Shown: piece by piece, positions 19,790 to 30,784 of the stretch
Layout: every line of letters begins with the position of its first letter
Numbering within the stretch: the first letter of the stretch is position 1
NCBI GenBank assembly: GCA_944472135.2
Contig: OX235263.1
Location: 18,901,379-18,965,378, forward strand
Length of the DNA stretch: 64,000 bases
From: Trichobilharzia regenti
Lineage: Eukaryota; Platyhelminthes; Trematoda; Strigeidida; Schistosomatidae
Reading direction: 5' to 3'
Program-made: the position numbers and the translations under genes
Notes under the pieces: generated by a model
Told to the model about the DNA's origin: nothing
Database searches by the model: none
What the model saw: the letters and a program-made list of their open reading frames with translations, nothing else

Positions 19790-20345
19790 GATTTAGTGGA
19801 TCAAATAATAATAGTAATCATAATAATAATAGTAGTAATAATATTGTGGTAAATGTTTTGAACGAAGTTAATAGCGATGATTATAATAATAACAAAATAT
19901 TGTTAATAAGGCTTATATAGGTGATAAGAATAACAAAGTTAGTATATGCATATATGTAGACAATTCAATAAATAAATAAATTAGGTCAAATCAAATGGAA
20001 CGATAATCAGAGTTTAAATAGATATCATAAAAGTACGAAGGAGAGGGATGATAAGAAAGGGTGGGAGGGTTTTGAATAGAATTCACCTAGGCCAAGGGAG
20101 AGACAAAGGTAGAACAAATTTCTTTTGTATACAAAGACTAGGATTGTTCTCTCGAATTCCCACAGCTTCGGCTAAGTGTAAAAGACGGGTTCTGATTCCG
20201 TTCGAAATACTTGATGGAATGCGGTAAATAACTTTGAAAGCACTATTTTTGTCCACTTGGTGACCACTATCAATCAAATGAGCCAAAATAGAACTTCGTA
20301 TGGACTTTATTTGACCTTTTCCGAACCATGAAGGAAGATGCTCAT
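19790..20345 (-). mobile_element. PLE 3' end with C-terminal tail
   Basis: Minus-strand frame 20286-20083: MAHLIDSGHQVDKNSAFKVI, YRIPSSISNGIRTRLLHLAE, AVGIRENNPSLCIQKK, F. This is the region after the GIY-YIG motif: HL..S.H..D...AFK.IY ... AEA..I ... LCIQK. 'Family I' style AT-rich 3' UTR with (aat)n lies at 19803-19920. Confidence 0.75.
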
Positions 20346-20740
20346 TAATAATAATAATAATAAAGTTTATCCAAATTCCCGATCACTGAAACGTTATGCA
20401 CTTAACCAATTGGACTCTTTAAAAATGTACATTTCGGATATAGAAAGAAATTTATCACAGAAGTAATGATCTATGTTTATTTGAAACTTAATGATTACCC
20501 TGATAAATTATTCAGAAAGTATGTAGGGAAAGGTGAAAATAAAATAAATACTAATAGTAGTGATAGTGATAATAATGTTAATGAGGACATGCATGTCAAA
20601 TATACGCATGACAACACCAACAATAAGGAATCTAAATCATCATACAAGGAATGAACCTCGGAATCGTTACGCAGAATTCTTAACAAGGCAGGAATAAAAG
20701 TGGCTGGCATTCAAACCAACCACAAACTCAATTAGAAACA
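20346..20740 (+). mobile_element. PLE fragment, RT thumb/linker
   Basis: Plus-strand frame LNDYPDKLFRKYVGKGENKI..., then after one stop SESLRRILNKAGIKVAGIQT. The second part parallels SEAIRRNLKNTGICTTFKPT of the 13.7-kb copy, so this is the stretch between RT and nuclease. It points away from the adjoining minus-strand fragment. Confidence 0.6.
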
Positions 20741-21340
20741 AACTTTGTCGGTTTGATGATCACTCCTGTGGAGCCTTTAAAACAAAACAAATTAGTTTAT
20801 CTAATTCCCTGTCTGCAATGATTGTCAGGTTAAATACATGAGTCAGAGTAGTAGAATAGGTGCAGTCAGACTAGCGGAGCACAAAAAGCCTAGCAGCTAA
20901 ATCTAGATTAGTTTACCCGAATAAGATAGGAAATCTAGAGAACACTTCAGCTATACCACTCACTACATGCAATTACACACAATCATACAATAGACTGGAT
21001 GAGATAAGATGACACTTTTGAAATCTAATGTAACAGGGTGTAGGTAGCAGGATTGATAACGTCAGCTTTGTTTATTGAATCAACTGTAAGTACATGTAAT
21101 AGGGATGATTCAACACCTGTCCACGCAGATATCTGGAAAATTCTACTATCCCTGTGACGACGAATAGGAGAGAACAAAGAAAACTATAAAAATCAAGCTT
21201 CGAAGTTGGGTGATTATAATTGATAAAATGACTATGAACAATAAATTTTGTTCGAAACTGTGTCATCCAGGAAATAATACTGTTTCATCACTGTGTGATA
21301 CATCTATAAACAAGCTAATATGAAATTACTTACTACCATG
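20741..21340 (+). repeat. Repeat of unknown class (also at 12.0-12.6 kb)
   Basis: Shares two blocks with 12000-12560, in different relative orientation. Also shares E2 (11.4 kb). No terminal inverted repeat or ORF with known domain. Confidence 0.45.
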
Positions 21341-21651
21341 GTTCCTATTTATAAATGCACTGACATGATAACCTAATTGGGCAATTTGTAATTGTTTTAT
21401 TAGTGGCTTAGATCTCTGGGGATTTCTGACATAGTACAACCAATCACATTTTTTTTTAAATTTATGGATTCATCTCCTAAGGTTTTGTAAATATGATACA
21501 TAATGTATTTTGTCTAATAAACATGCCCGTGGTTGAATCTGACAGTTTGTGTCTAACTCAGTGTAGGAGATAAATCTAGACGACCACCTGATTATCGTCT
21601 CGTGTCTGGTAGCTCATTCTAGACACGTTAGACAACAACACTGTCATGATG

Positions 21652-21950
21652 TGGTGAGAGCTACTTGCTAGCTAAAATTGGTAGACAGCAATTTACGTGA
21701 ATATTTACATACCAGATCTTGGTCATGAGGAAATAACAAGACAAAGGCTAACTCAACAACCAATCACAGCAGACTTCGCAAATATTGAGCCTGACCTTCA
21801 AAGAAAAGGTCACAAAGAGAAAACGACCAATCAGAAGAAGCTGTTTCTCTGCTGACAATAACGGATAATAATGTACATAAAAATCTGTAAATATGCGTTG
21901 ATTTTCTCAATTAATGTTCTGTTGCCTGACTCTTGTCCTCTGTCGTTACA
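21652..21950 (+). mobile_element. Solo-LTR-like repeat, family E
   Basis: TGGTGAGAG ... GTCGTTACA, about 299 bp, the cleanest TG...CA boundaries of the family. TATA-like 'ataaaaatctgtaaatatg' at 21876-21894. Confidence 0.65.
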
Positions 21951-22055
21951 CTAACATTATCCTTACTCAGACTGAGCCTACTATTTCATGACAAATATAT
22001 TTAACGTAACAGTGTTTTCTTTATTTTAACCACACAAAATAAAACAACTTTACAG

Positions 22056-22262
22056 AGCATGGAATGGCTTCGAGCTCATTATAACATTGAAGATTTTATA
22101 TACTATACACATCATGCTAGAAATGAGCATGTTTGCTTGTATCATTTTCTGCTGGCTGCCAATTTCCATTCGCACACCTCAATGTTTCTACGAGAAATTC
22201 TACGTCAGTCACGTAAAACATGCATTTACTATCGTGTACCACCACCATATGCATATGAGTCA
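22056..22262 (+). CDS. CFAP61: CFAP61 exon (SMEWLRAHYNIEDFIYYTHH)
   Basis: 69 codons, phase 0 both sides; acceptor tttacag ends at 22055, donor gtaagt at 22263. Reads SMEWLRAHYNIEDFIYYTHH, ARNEHVCLYHFLLAANFHSH, TSMFLREILRQSRKTCIYYR, VPPPYAYES. Human CFAP61: IEYIRSHYNIEDFIYFSHHQ, REEHGHMHHFALNPIFRHYT, KFFLKEILRLGFKSCLYYPV. One of the strongest exon matches in the window. Confidence 0.95.
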
Positions 22263-22399
22263 GTAAGTTTCAATATGAGAGTTTTGAATTTAAATCATTT
22301 AATATTAACCAGTTTGTTGCTTCATAATCAAAAGAAAATAAAAGACGATCAAATTAATAATCCGTTATCACATACGCTAGTGCATTCATCATAAGGAAC

Positions 22400-22850
22400 A
22401 AGATTCCAGTTATTAGCGCTAATAGTAAGTCAGTTGCATCTCTTCTATATTGCTCAGAGACTTGATGTTCGTGTCACGGAAAGTATTTTCTCAACAGACT
22501 ACTTCAGATTTTCATCAACAGCTGCCTGGCTTCTCTGGCTCCATACTGAAGATCACAGATAACCAACCAGAAACGATCAACAACAAGGAACTCTGGTAAG
22601 GGGCGAACTCATCACCAACCTATTGCTGAACAAATATTCCAAAGGAAATGGGGATGGACTGAACACACTTGGGAGACCGTTGAAGGATATCATGTAACAG
22701 GCCATCTCTCAATATGAGAGATGGGTAGGAGACAACAAGTTGGGTCTAAGTTTGAGGATGAGATGGGTGAGATCATGTGAGGGGATGAGGACTTATGGTT
22801 AATTTTACTAGAAGATAACATGACAACTGATACACACCCACGATGTTTTC
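22400..22850 (+). mobile_element. RTE-like LINE 3' fragment
   Basis: Follows the RTE C-terminus pattern: 'cttctatattgctcagagacttg' (LLYCSET), 'atcaacaacaaggaactctgg' (INNKELW), 'ggaaatggggatggactg' (KWGWT). Frames broken. Inserted about 140 bp after the CFAP61 exon. Confidence 0.6.
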
Positions 22851-23060
22851 ACTCCCTTGAGCTCCAAGTGGAACATGCGGCTTAAAGCTTAAGATTGGCA
22901 GTTTCAGTGGGTGTGGTGTTGTTTTCACAAGGTAAGGTTGCTGACCTCACGCCAAACCTATCCTTTTCAACAGCGTTTAATACCCGCTAAGCAAGCTTTA
23001 GAAGACGTGGTATCTGGGTATCGACCAAAGGGCGGGTGTATTGCTCAGCAGTCCGCGCCT
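22851..23060 (-). repeat. Degenerate SINE, family D
   Basis: Shares 'aagtggaacatgcggcttaaag', 'gttgctgacctcacgcc' and 'aatacccgctaag' with other family-D copies; B-box remnant at 23013-23027. Confidence 0.5.
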
Positions 23061-23159
23061 GCCTTCTTTTATGACCATCGGTGAGACCTGGCCATTGAAA
23101 GTGGAAGACATGAAAAGATTAACTGTCTTCGGTCATAGGTGCCTGCGTTCTATCTCTTG

Positions 23160-23660
23160 TGTCAAAAGGTATAATAAGGTGAGCAATATTGAGGTTAGGC
23201 GTCAGTCGGGTGCTAGGTAAGGATGGGAAATCAATCGACGTGGCTGTGAAATTACATCGACTGAGATGGTCAGGACATCGCCTTCCTCGGCGGGCAATGT
23301 TAGCTGACATAGGGTCAGACTGGAAAAGAGCTAGTGGCGGCCAAACCAAAACATGGCACCAGTCAATGAAATCTACAACAGTTAGTTTAAGCCACAGAGG
23401 AAGGTGTAGACTTCTTGGTTGGGGTCCACGGGACGGTAAAAACCAACGGTTGGAAACAATTGGTGATGTGGCTCAAAATCGTTCTCATTGACAGCGCAGG
23501 TGCATTCACTCCTTGTGACTTATGATTTCCAATGAAACTGTTTTGTTCTTCGTTATTACTATGCCTTTGTCTCACACCTCTGTTTACTGTCTGTAATATC
23601 CATTTCTTCTACCTCCTTCTCTTGCTTTGTGTGCTACATGGAGGGATTGTGGCAACTTGA
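23160..23660 (+). mobile_element. LINE ORF2 C-terminus and 3' UTR (second type)
   Basis: An open frame (23189-23491) contains KLHRLRWSGHRLPRRAML, WKRASGGQTKTWHQSMKS, LSHRGRCRLLGWGPRDGK and DVAQNRSH. This is the C-terminal tail typical of schistosome non-LTR retrotransposons: RxxWxGHxLRxP...RR...GGQ..TWH..MKSLT..L..VG..RLPGWGPRD. It is followed by a pyrimidine-rich 3' UTR to about 23660. A dead 5'-truncated copy. Confidence 0.65.
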
Positions 23661-24609
23661 ACTAGTTCATATCGGTGAAAAGTTCTGTGTCGAAAACAGG
23701 CAGACAGACAGATAGAAGCTTTAGAAGTACGTCTACCATGAGTTGAAGTCCAGATCATGTACATGGTTGGCGAGTGAGTTAAAACACAGACATGCCTATT
23801 GGATTCTTTAAAGTGAGGAAAACAGGATTTAAGGGTAAATGAAAAGTACTCAGCCTTTCTATTTAGTTTAAAAACAAGTTCTTGGAAAGTTATTAAACTT
23901 CTCAATATAAGTCATAGTTTTTTTTCAAAATGAGATCAGAGGCACAGAATAATAAACGTATAATGAATACGACGTTGTTAAATAATGAGCAAAGTTATGG
24001 ATGTTACTTTGTGTGTTATTTTGCACACGAGACTGGATGACGTAATTGCAGAGGTTCCATTATCCCTGTAGACAATATATGCAGTTCTAATAATACTAGC
24101 AGCTTTATTCTTGCCAAAATGTTTACACGGCAGGAGGAATTCTCATCATCCAGGATCTTCATGTAAAGTAGCAATCAGTAGAGTAGATTATGTAACACAC
24201 TGCTGTTCGATTTGAAGCGCAGACGATTCCCTCACCGACATTTTTCTTCCATCTTCGAGAAATGCACACCAGTACTCTGAGAGGAGCCGATCAAAAATGT
24301 TCATGAGTACATTGTGCAATACAAAAACATAATTGAATGAGAATTAGGGAAAATATGAAGCATTTTATTGAATGACAATTCATGTAGTCAAGTGAATTAA
24401 GCAGACCGCTAGAAAACATAGATAGGAAACATTAATAACTCGTTACATCACCATTTCACAGCGGTCTGATTAGTGAGCTGTTAGAGTGATATATCATCCC
24501 TCAACTTCTCACATTTTCGCTATACATGTTCACTTCTAAAACCGTTTTGTATGCTTCGTATTTATGGTCCACCAAGTCTAGTTAAAGAACACTTACTCGT
24601 CGATGTCGT

Positions 24610-24830
24610 CAGCTAGTGGTTACACTTTGTATACTGCGGATCAATAGAGGTTGAAATTCATAGGCTACACATTGGATCGGGCCTCAGTCGCTGAAAGGTC
24701 TGTGAGCTCGCCTTGTAGCCGAAGGTCCTGGATTTGAACCCCAGTAAATACATGCTGTGAAGAGTCGAAGACAAGAAAGAAACACCTCTTCAGTAGTCCT
24801 TGAGAATGGGTTTTATACATATTCTTAGTT
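24610..24830 (+). repeat. Degenerate SINE family B
   Basis: tRNA-like half with 'tgaaaggtctgtgagctcgcc' and B box ggatttgaacccc (24730-24742); hammerhead relic near 24757-24795 (GCTGTGAAGAG, AAGAAAGAAAC) without an intact core. Confidence 0.55.
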
Positions 24831-24904
24831 CATATAATCCGGAATAACAACCTTTCACTGACTAACATACTTCTTGTTGAATTTCTGTCTATTTCTTTAA
24901 AAAG

Positions 24905-25167
24905 TTCTATTGTAATACAACATTGATAACTTGCCTATCAAAATTAACTCCTGTCAGTCCAAGAAGACAAATTAAATATCCAAAATCTCTGCTGGATGAT
25001 ATAAAAGCACCAGAGAAAAGAATTTTAGAAGAGGTGAATTCAATGCCAGCCTTATTTATGACAACTGCGAAACTGTTAATGGAACCGAAAGAAATAATCA
25101 ATGCTAGAATAATTGTAGTCGGTGCATCAACAACAGGCTTAGCTGTACTTGAAACATTAGCTACATG
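24905..25167 (+). CDS. CFAP61: CFAP61 exon with Rossmann nucleotide-binding motif
   Basis: Acceptor ...aaaaag ends at 24904; donor TG|gtaagc at 25168. Reads FYCNTTLITCLSKLTPVSPR, RQIKYPKSLLDDIKAPEKRI, ..., LMEPKEIINARIIVVGASTT, GLAVLETLATW. Human: HSLTSALHYLVPVRPRRQIV ... LTLEPKITVNARIIVVGASS, VGISFLETL. The VVGASTTG segment is the dinucleotide-binding loop of the FAD/NAD(P)-binding domain of CFAP61. The last G of the classical GxGxxG is S/T-rich here, as in the human protein. Phase 0 in, phase 2 out. Confidence 0.95.
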
Positions 25168-25292
25168 GTAAGCGAGCAAAAACTTCTCCCCCCCCATTTT
25201 TTTCTCCTCACATTTCAAAAAACTTTAGTCTATACGTGCTACGTAAGTGTTTTTTTCATTCGATTTGTTTTAAAACAAAGCAAAAGGAAGAG

Positions 25293-25660
25293 GATTTCAT
25301 CATGAGCTGACATTAATTTAGAGAACCACTGGAGGACAACCACGGAGTACAGGACAGCTGTTTCGTCCTAGTTTGGGACTCCTCATCAGTACTCACCCAC
25401 CGGGGTTTGGATCCAGCACCTTCTGGTTACAAGGCGAACTCGTAGACCATTAAGCCACTGGGACCCGATCCAACGTGCATTCCATGAATTCTAACTTCTG
25501 CCAATTCACGACATAGCGTGGTCGCTAGCCAGTGTCTTTGGCGAGTATCTGTCCTCACACCCGTCAACCTGCTGCACCCTACTAGTCACGACTTCTCACT
25601 AGAAATCCAGGTAACTACCTACCTGAATAGGGCAAGTCGCTAGTGAGCATCTCATTCATA
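25293..25660 (-). repeat. SINE family B
   Basis: Minus-strand hammerhead relic at 25350-25400: GTACTG + ATGAGGA + GTCC...GGAC + GAAAC + AGCT + GTC, with C3 changed to A. tRNA-like half 25400-25470; tail 'ctgccaattcacgacatagc' toward 25520. Begins about 130 bp after a CFAP61 exon. Confidence 0.7.
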
Positions 25661-25679
25661 TTCAAGTGTTTGTTTGTAG

Positions 25680-25790
25680 GGATTTGGTTGATTGGTTACA
25701 GGATTTCATCATGAAATCATCATTTCATCATCATGATCAAATCCTGTAACCAACCAATCAAATCCCTACAAACGGACACTTGAAAAAGGA
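25680..25790. repeat. Short palindrome of family-B termini
   Basis: 'ggttacaggatttcatcatg' at 25697-25716 is followed by its near reverse complement 'catgatcaaatcctgtaacc' at 25731-25750, separated by about 14 bp. This is the fused end pieces of two opposed family-B copies. Confidence 0.6.
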
Positions 25791-26062
25791 AGAGGCATCA
25801 TTAGGTTGGTTAGTTCATATGTTTCCTCATTGTTAGTTCTGTTAGGATGGAAAAACGGTGAAGTTAAAGAATAGCGATCCAGACATTATGAACTCATGGC
25901 TGACCTTGATGTAACAAATCAGAATAAAACGTTTTTACACTTAAAAATGCTGTTTATTTACCAGAAAAATGCAGATAATAATTATGAATACCATAAAATT
26001 ATTTAGTAGAAAAATAAAGACAATAAAAAGAGTAACAATCATTTTCGAATATTAGTTTGTAG

Positions 26063-26440
26063 GGATTTTATTGATTGGTTAGAGGCTTTAATCATGAGCT
26101 GATATCGGTTAGCGAACCATTGGAAAATCTGAGAGTACTAGACAGCCGTTTCGTCTTAGTTTGGAACTCTTCATCAGTACTCACCCACCGGAGTTTGGAT
26201 CCAGCACCTTGTGATTACAAGGCTAGGGAGCTCGTAGACCATTAAGCCATTGGGACTCGATCCAGCCCATGAATTCTAACTTCTGCCAATTCACGACATA
26301 GCGCAACCGCTAGCCAATGTCTTCGGCGAGTATTTGTACTCCCAGGTTTTCCAGTGGTTCTCTATCCGATGTCAGCTCATGATGAAATCCTGTAACCAAT
26401 CGATGAAATCCCTACAAACGAATACTTGAATATCAAAGAG
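26063..26440 (-). repeat. SINE family B with opposed tail
   Basis: Main minus-strand copy 26063-26340 has hammerhead relic GTACTG + ATGAAGA + GTTC...AGAC + GAAAC + GGCT + GTC at 26135-26185. From 26340 a plus-strand tail ('tttccagtggttctct ... aatccctacaaac') is fused, making another inverted pair. Confidence 0.65.
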
Positions 26441-26589
26441 ATGTTCACTAACGGCTGGTCTTATTCAGGTAGATATTTACCTGAGGTTCTAGTGGGAAGT
26501 TGTGACCAGCAGCGTAGAGCATGTCGGTGGGTGTGAGGACAAGTAGTCGCAGAAAATATGGACTAATAATCATTTTATTCCAACAGTGA

Positions 26590-26660
26590 AACATCGTAGC
26601 CCTAATATTAACCTTGACCTTAACCGCAACCTTAATCGTAACCCTAACAAGCTAACAACA
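26590..26660 (+). repeat. Degenerate telomere-like hexamer run
   Basis: Consecutive hexamer-like units related to CCCTAA/AACCTT (ccctaa, aacctt, gacctt, aaccgc, aacctt, aatcgt, aaccct) between about 26600 and 26650. Schistosome telomeres are TTAGGG repeats, so this may be a decayed interstitial telomeric tract; chance AT/CC-rich sequence is possible. Confidence 0.4.
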
Positions 26661-27189
26661 CACCATCCAAACAGTCCTTAAAAATGACATTTGGGTAAAA
26701 TTTGCACCCCAGTTCATGCACAGCATTCATAGTGGGTCTATAATAGTGGCGAGTCCCGTTATTCAATGAACAGCATTCATTCAAGGTCTTTGATGCGTTG
26801 GTGATTTCCAACTCAGTTAGTCAAACTTCTTCCTTATTCATAAAGTCTTGACTGGATAGTTTTTGATTCGTTTATTTATGGTTTAAATTCCTGAGGTTTA
26901 TACATTTATTTTGTCTAACAGACATTGTTGTGGTTGAATTTGACTTTTATGTGTATTTCAGTATAGTAGATAAATTCAATTGATCAGTTGGTTATGGTTT
27001 TGTATTCTGGAAGTTCATTTTAGTCATTTTAGACAAAATTTTAGCTCAGTACCACTCCAACAAAACAAGTTCTCATCGTAATGTGGAGCAAACCTATTTG
27101 GTTAGGCAACTAGACCCATTAATTCATCATTTTTGCAGTTGCTAGGGATTAGCTTTAACCCATTCCAGTTGTTGTTTAGATTTTACATG

Positions 27190-27385
27190 ATTTTATTTTT
27201 TATTTTTTTGATTACAGCTTGATTCCACACCGTATTTTTGGGACAAGTGTGGAATTTTCAGCGTGGATATCGGTAGCCCAAAATTCGCAGGCCGACCATA
27301 GATATCAGGTGTGCGTCGGCAGGGGATCGAACCTCGGACCATGTGCATGGTCGGCGAGAGTCCTAACCACTGTGCCACCGACGCA
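27190..27385 (-). repeat. tRNA-derived SINE, family C, well preserved
   Basis: On the minus strand a tRNA-like head (27385-27312) opens TGCGTCGG and closes CCGACGCA, a perfect acceptor-type stem. A box TGGCACAGTGG and B box GGTTCGATCCC. The body runs through 'ctgatatctatggtcggcc' to 'gtggaatcaagctgtaatc' and ends in an A/T-rich tail. Confidence 0.75.
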
Positions 27386-27654
27386 GTCGTCGAGTTACTA
27401 ATTACTGTCCAGGCAACATTATGAAATGTCTGTCGACGAATTTAGCCTATATAACGCCAAACGGATCTCATGTCGATTCACTTTAATTTCTCAAGCTCCC
27501 ATTTCTGTTCTGCAGAGTATCAGTCGGCTTACAAACTGAGGTCTAGAATTTTATTGAACTCCGCAGTTTTGTCCCTCTTACTTTGACTTTGTAGAGTGTA
27601 TTTTTCATTCTACATCTTATCCTAGACAGCTTTGTGAAACATTTATGTATTACC

Positions 27655-28250
27655 TACCTGGGAAGCATCGTTTCAACTACAGGCGGAAGTGATTAGAATA
27701 TCAAAGCAAGGATTGGAAAAGCAAGGTAAGCTTTCATTACTCTTAAGTCTGTGTAGAGGAAATCAACAACACTCAGAGTCGGAAACAAGATCGGGATTTT
27801 CAACTCCGATGTGAAATCAGTGCTACTTACTGAACGAATCAGAGACTTGGCGTGTCATGAAGAGCACTTCAAATAAACTACAGACTTTCATCAACAGCTG
27901 ACTTCGCTCAATACTCAAGATCAGATGGCCAGAAAAGATCAGCAACAAAGATCTCTGGCAATGAGCTACCCAACCAGGAACCGATTGTGAAACAAATAGG
28001 CAGGAAGAAATGGAGATGGATTGGCCATGCTCTGAGAAAACCATCAAGTTACATCACACGCCGGACCATCACTCGAGTGGAACCTGAAAGGGAAGCGGTG
28101 AGTTGGTCGTCAATGCGACAGTGGCATGGATGAGGTCATGTGAAGAGGAGATGAAAGCATGTGGGCAGACGAGAAGCCAGGTGAAAACGTTGGGTAAGAA
28201 CCGAACGCAATGGAACGTGCGGCTGAAACCCTATTTATCCTCTTGGAAAT
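27655..28250 (+). mobile_element. RTE-like LINE 3' fragment
   Basis: Landmarks: 'agcatcgtttcaactac', 'cagagacttggcgtgtcatg' (SETWRVM), 'atcagcaacaaagatctctgg' (ISNKDLW), 'agaaatggagatggattggccatg' (RNGDGLAM). Broken frames; ends 'ttggaaataaaggaaacaataa'. Confidence 0.6.
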
Positions 28251-28299
28251 AAAGGAAACAATAATACTAATTGCACCAAGGATTAGTTTGTAGGCACTT

Positions 28300-28640
28300 T
28301 GATTCATTTCCTGTTTTCGGTTACGATCTGATGTTAGTTACAGAACCGTTGAAAACCAACCAGAAAGTAATGAAAAGCTGTTCCGTCCCACTTTAGGAGT
28401 CTTCAGCAGTACACTGATATGAAACTCCCCTCCTGGGGGACGAACTGAGCACATCCAGGTTACTATCTCACTAGTAAGTGGTTACTGGGGAAAACTTGTC
28501 TGGAGTTCTAGTGAGAAGTCGTGACCAGTGGTACCCACCAGGTAGAGTGCAAGGACAAATATTTGCTGATGAAACTGGCTGGTGATAAGGCTAAAATCGT
28601 GAATTGGGCGGAGTTAAAATACATGATTCGTTGGATTCCG
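28300..28640 (-). repeat. SINE family B, hammerhead CTGAAGA core but GAA mutated
   Basis: Minus-strand core CTGAAGA at 28406-28400 preceded by GTACTG, helix II CTCC...GGAC, but the following GAAA is GGAAC and the cleavage triplet is lost. This copy confirms that the family ancestor had C at core position 3. Confidence 0.6.
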
Positions 28641-28824
28641 ACTCAAGTGGGTTAAATTTAATTTAGCAGTAGTCTAGAAACTCACAGAAATTTGGGTTTA
28701 AAGATTTAGTAAGATTCAAATTATGCAAATATAACTTCATTCGTAAATTTAACTTTACGTATTTTCTTATGAGTATAGTCGTTAAAAAAACCGAACACTT
28801 ATTTATTTATTTATTTGTTTCTAG

Positions 28825-28929
28825 TCCATACATTCGATTCACGAATCTGGTCCTGTTATCTCCACACGGACTTCCTGGAGATACTCTGGAGAAAATAGAT
28901 CCTCTGGCTTTCAAATTTCTACCTTCAGA
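28825..28929 (+). CDS. CFAP61: CFAP61 exon (PYIRFTNLVLLSPHGLPGDT)
   Basis: Acceptor tttctag ends at 28824; donor GA|gtaagc at 28930. With the split codon it reads CPYIRFTNLVLLSPHGLPGD, TLEKIDPLAFKFLPS. Human: CSHMKFNNLTLISTHGLPGK, KLLDTEQRKFLAS. The HGLPG loop follows the second strand of the Rossmann fold. Phase 2 in and out. Confidence 0.95.
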
Positions 28930-29464
28930 GTAAGCTGAATTATTATTTATTGATTCGCTAAGCTTCAATTGGTTTTTGTATAAAATTCTAAGCAATAAAT
29001 TATGCTATTTACTATCTACTCAGTAGTATAAGTTATTTATTCAAATTTCACAAAGTGTTTGACAAAGTGTGAATTGATGGGCTCACCAATATCATCGGTT
29101 ATGCACATCATTCTTATGTACAAAACCTTATCCGAGATTTTATAACAAGAATCTAAGCAGATATGCAATTGATTTTTGCCAAGTTGGAATGAATCAGATA
29201 GTTGCTTCTGACAGTGACTTCACAGATAAGTGTGTTAAAACTACCGTCATCAGTAGTCGTATTTGTATATACTTATTACTTAATATTATGAATCTCATTA
29301 GATATCACTATAATTCAGTGGCATGTAAATGCGTTCCGCTGAAAATTCCTATGTTAAAAGTTGTCCATTCTCTATGTCATTGTTGGCTTTCACGAAACAA
29401 ATATTATTATTTTCTTGAGTTCAGAGTTGAACATAGGCATAAAAAGCATATCTTCATTTGATCC

Positions 29465-29640
29465 TGTTCTCTGCAGTCGTCTTCACCTCGCTACATGACT
29501 TCCTGCAAGCTCTGAATTCCCCCTAAAAAATCTCCATCATATCATCTTCGGACGACCAACTGGGAAAAAGAGTGAAAGTTAGATGTGCTAAACAATTAAT
29601 GACATGGGTAACTTTTCTGTTCAAAACTTATTATAATTTA
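29465..29640 (-). mobile_element. Short RTE-like LINE tail remnant
   Basis: 'gatcctgttctctgcagtcgtcttcacc' resembles the antisense 3' tail seen at 45.36 and 63.37 kb ('tgtcttccacagtcctcctt', 'tcctgtcctctgcagtcctc'). Only a remnant. Confidence 0.35.
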
Positions 29641-29711
29641 GATTAAGATAGTTAGTGACGAACAAAACAATTCACTAATTCAATATATGTATGTATTTTG
29701 TTTAAATTTAG

Positions 29712-29798
29712 TCATGGATTTTCCGTCAATCATTTAAGTCAACTGGGATTAAAAGTATGCGTCAATGTGGTTTATGGGAAACTTACAGCTATTGACAG
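29712..29798 (+). CDS. CFAP61: CFAP61 exon with GC donor
   Basis: Acceptor aatttag ends at 29711. Reads DHGFSVNHLSQLGLKVCVNV, VYGKLTAIDR. Human: DHCFNDKDYALMSLCSWVNV, VVGRMTGIDR. The exon ends ...GACAG|gcaagt: a GC donor in place of GT, otherwise with good consensus. The following exon (34891) completes the AG|G codon with no residue gained or lost relative to the human protein, which supports this boundary. Confidence 0.93.
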
Positions 29799-30562
29799 GC
29801 AAGTTGTTCTCGCTGTTATTGTATCTTTTGTTTTGTTAAAAATGTAACGACCTAAAACCGACCTGCTGTAGTCTGAATGCAAGAGACCGATCACTCCACT
29901 GTACTATATAGCTCACCGAAACTTCCTTCCTTGAGACACGCGCACATACACAGAGTCAAAAAATGTTTCCAAAACAGTAAAAAGATGGTTATTTGTTATA
30001 AAGTTTATAGTTCTGTCCGTAAGAATCACATACCAAACAAATCAAACAAACTGTCCAAGGTCAGAATCACCTTGACCCACTCAAACAGAATCACATCGCA
30101 AAACAACACATGATGATATACAAATGTCAGACACAAGATATAGAGTTTAGGAGGAAAACGGATAATAATTACAAAGTTAGCTGAAGAAAATAACAGACAA
30201 ATCCAGCGAGGAAAATTTTCTTTATCGACGCAATCATCTTCAGAGGCCTTACAGTCATATTCATATTTACCAGAAATGTAAAGTAGCCAACTGTTGAGTA
30301 ACAGGGGTGACACTATTGATATAATTACTCAGAAGTGGCTTTAAATTAAAATTACAAGTTATAAATTACGTAATACTCAAAGGAAGAAGGGGTTAAAAAT
30401 TTGATAGGGTTAAAATTGATATTGAGGAGTGAGAATAAAGGTTGTTGAATGTCCATTAAGAAGTGTGAAGAAGGTGAGAAAGTGTACAAAAGGAACATAT
30501 AAGAGTGATAATAGTGAATTAACCATTAAAGTAAAAGCAAATTAATCATTATCATCATCATG

Positions 30563-30770
30563 TGCGTCGGTGGCACAGTGGTTAGGATTCTCGCCGACCA
30601 TGCACATGGTCCGAGGTTCGATCCCCTGCCGACGCACACCTGATATCTATGGTCGGCCTGCAAAATTTGGAGTGCCGACATCACATGCTGAAAATTCCAT
30701 ACTTGTACCAAAAATACAGTGTGGAACCAAGCTGTAATCATCAAAAAAAAGAATAAATAAATAAAAATTC
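30563..30770 (+). repeat. tRNA-derived SINE, family C, best copy
   Basis: tRNA-like head 30563-30636: GCGTCGG pairs with CCGACGC (7 bp acceptor stem), A box TGGCACAGTGG (30571-30581), B box GGTTCGATCCC (30615-30625), and an inner hairpin GACCATG/CATGGTC (30597-30612). The tail 30637-30745 ends 'tgtggaaccaagctgtaatc', then an A-rich (ataa)n stretch. Class: tRNA-derived SINE; the parent tRNA is not identified. Confidence 0.8.
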
Positions 30771-30784
30771 ACAGGGAACGACTA

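Noticed and set aside
24907..25218. 103-codon minus-strand frame
   Set aside because: It is the shadow of the CFAP61 Rossmann exon at 24905-25167.
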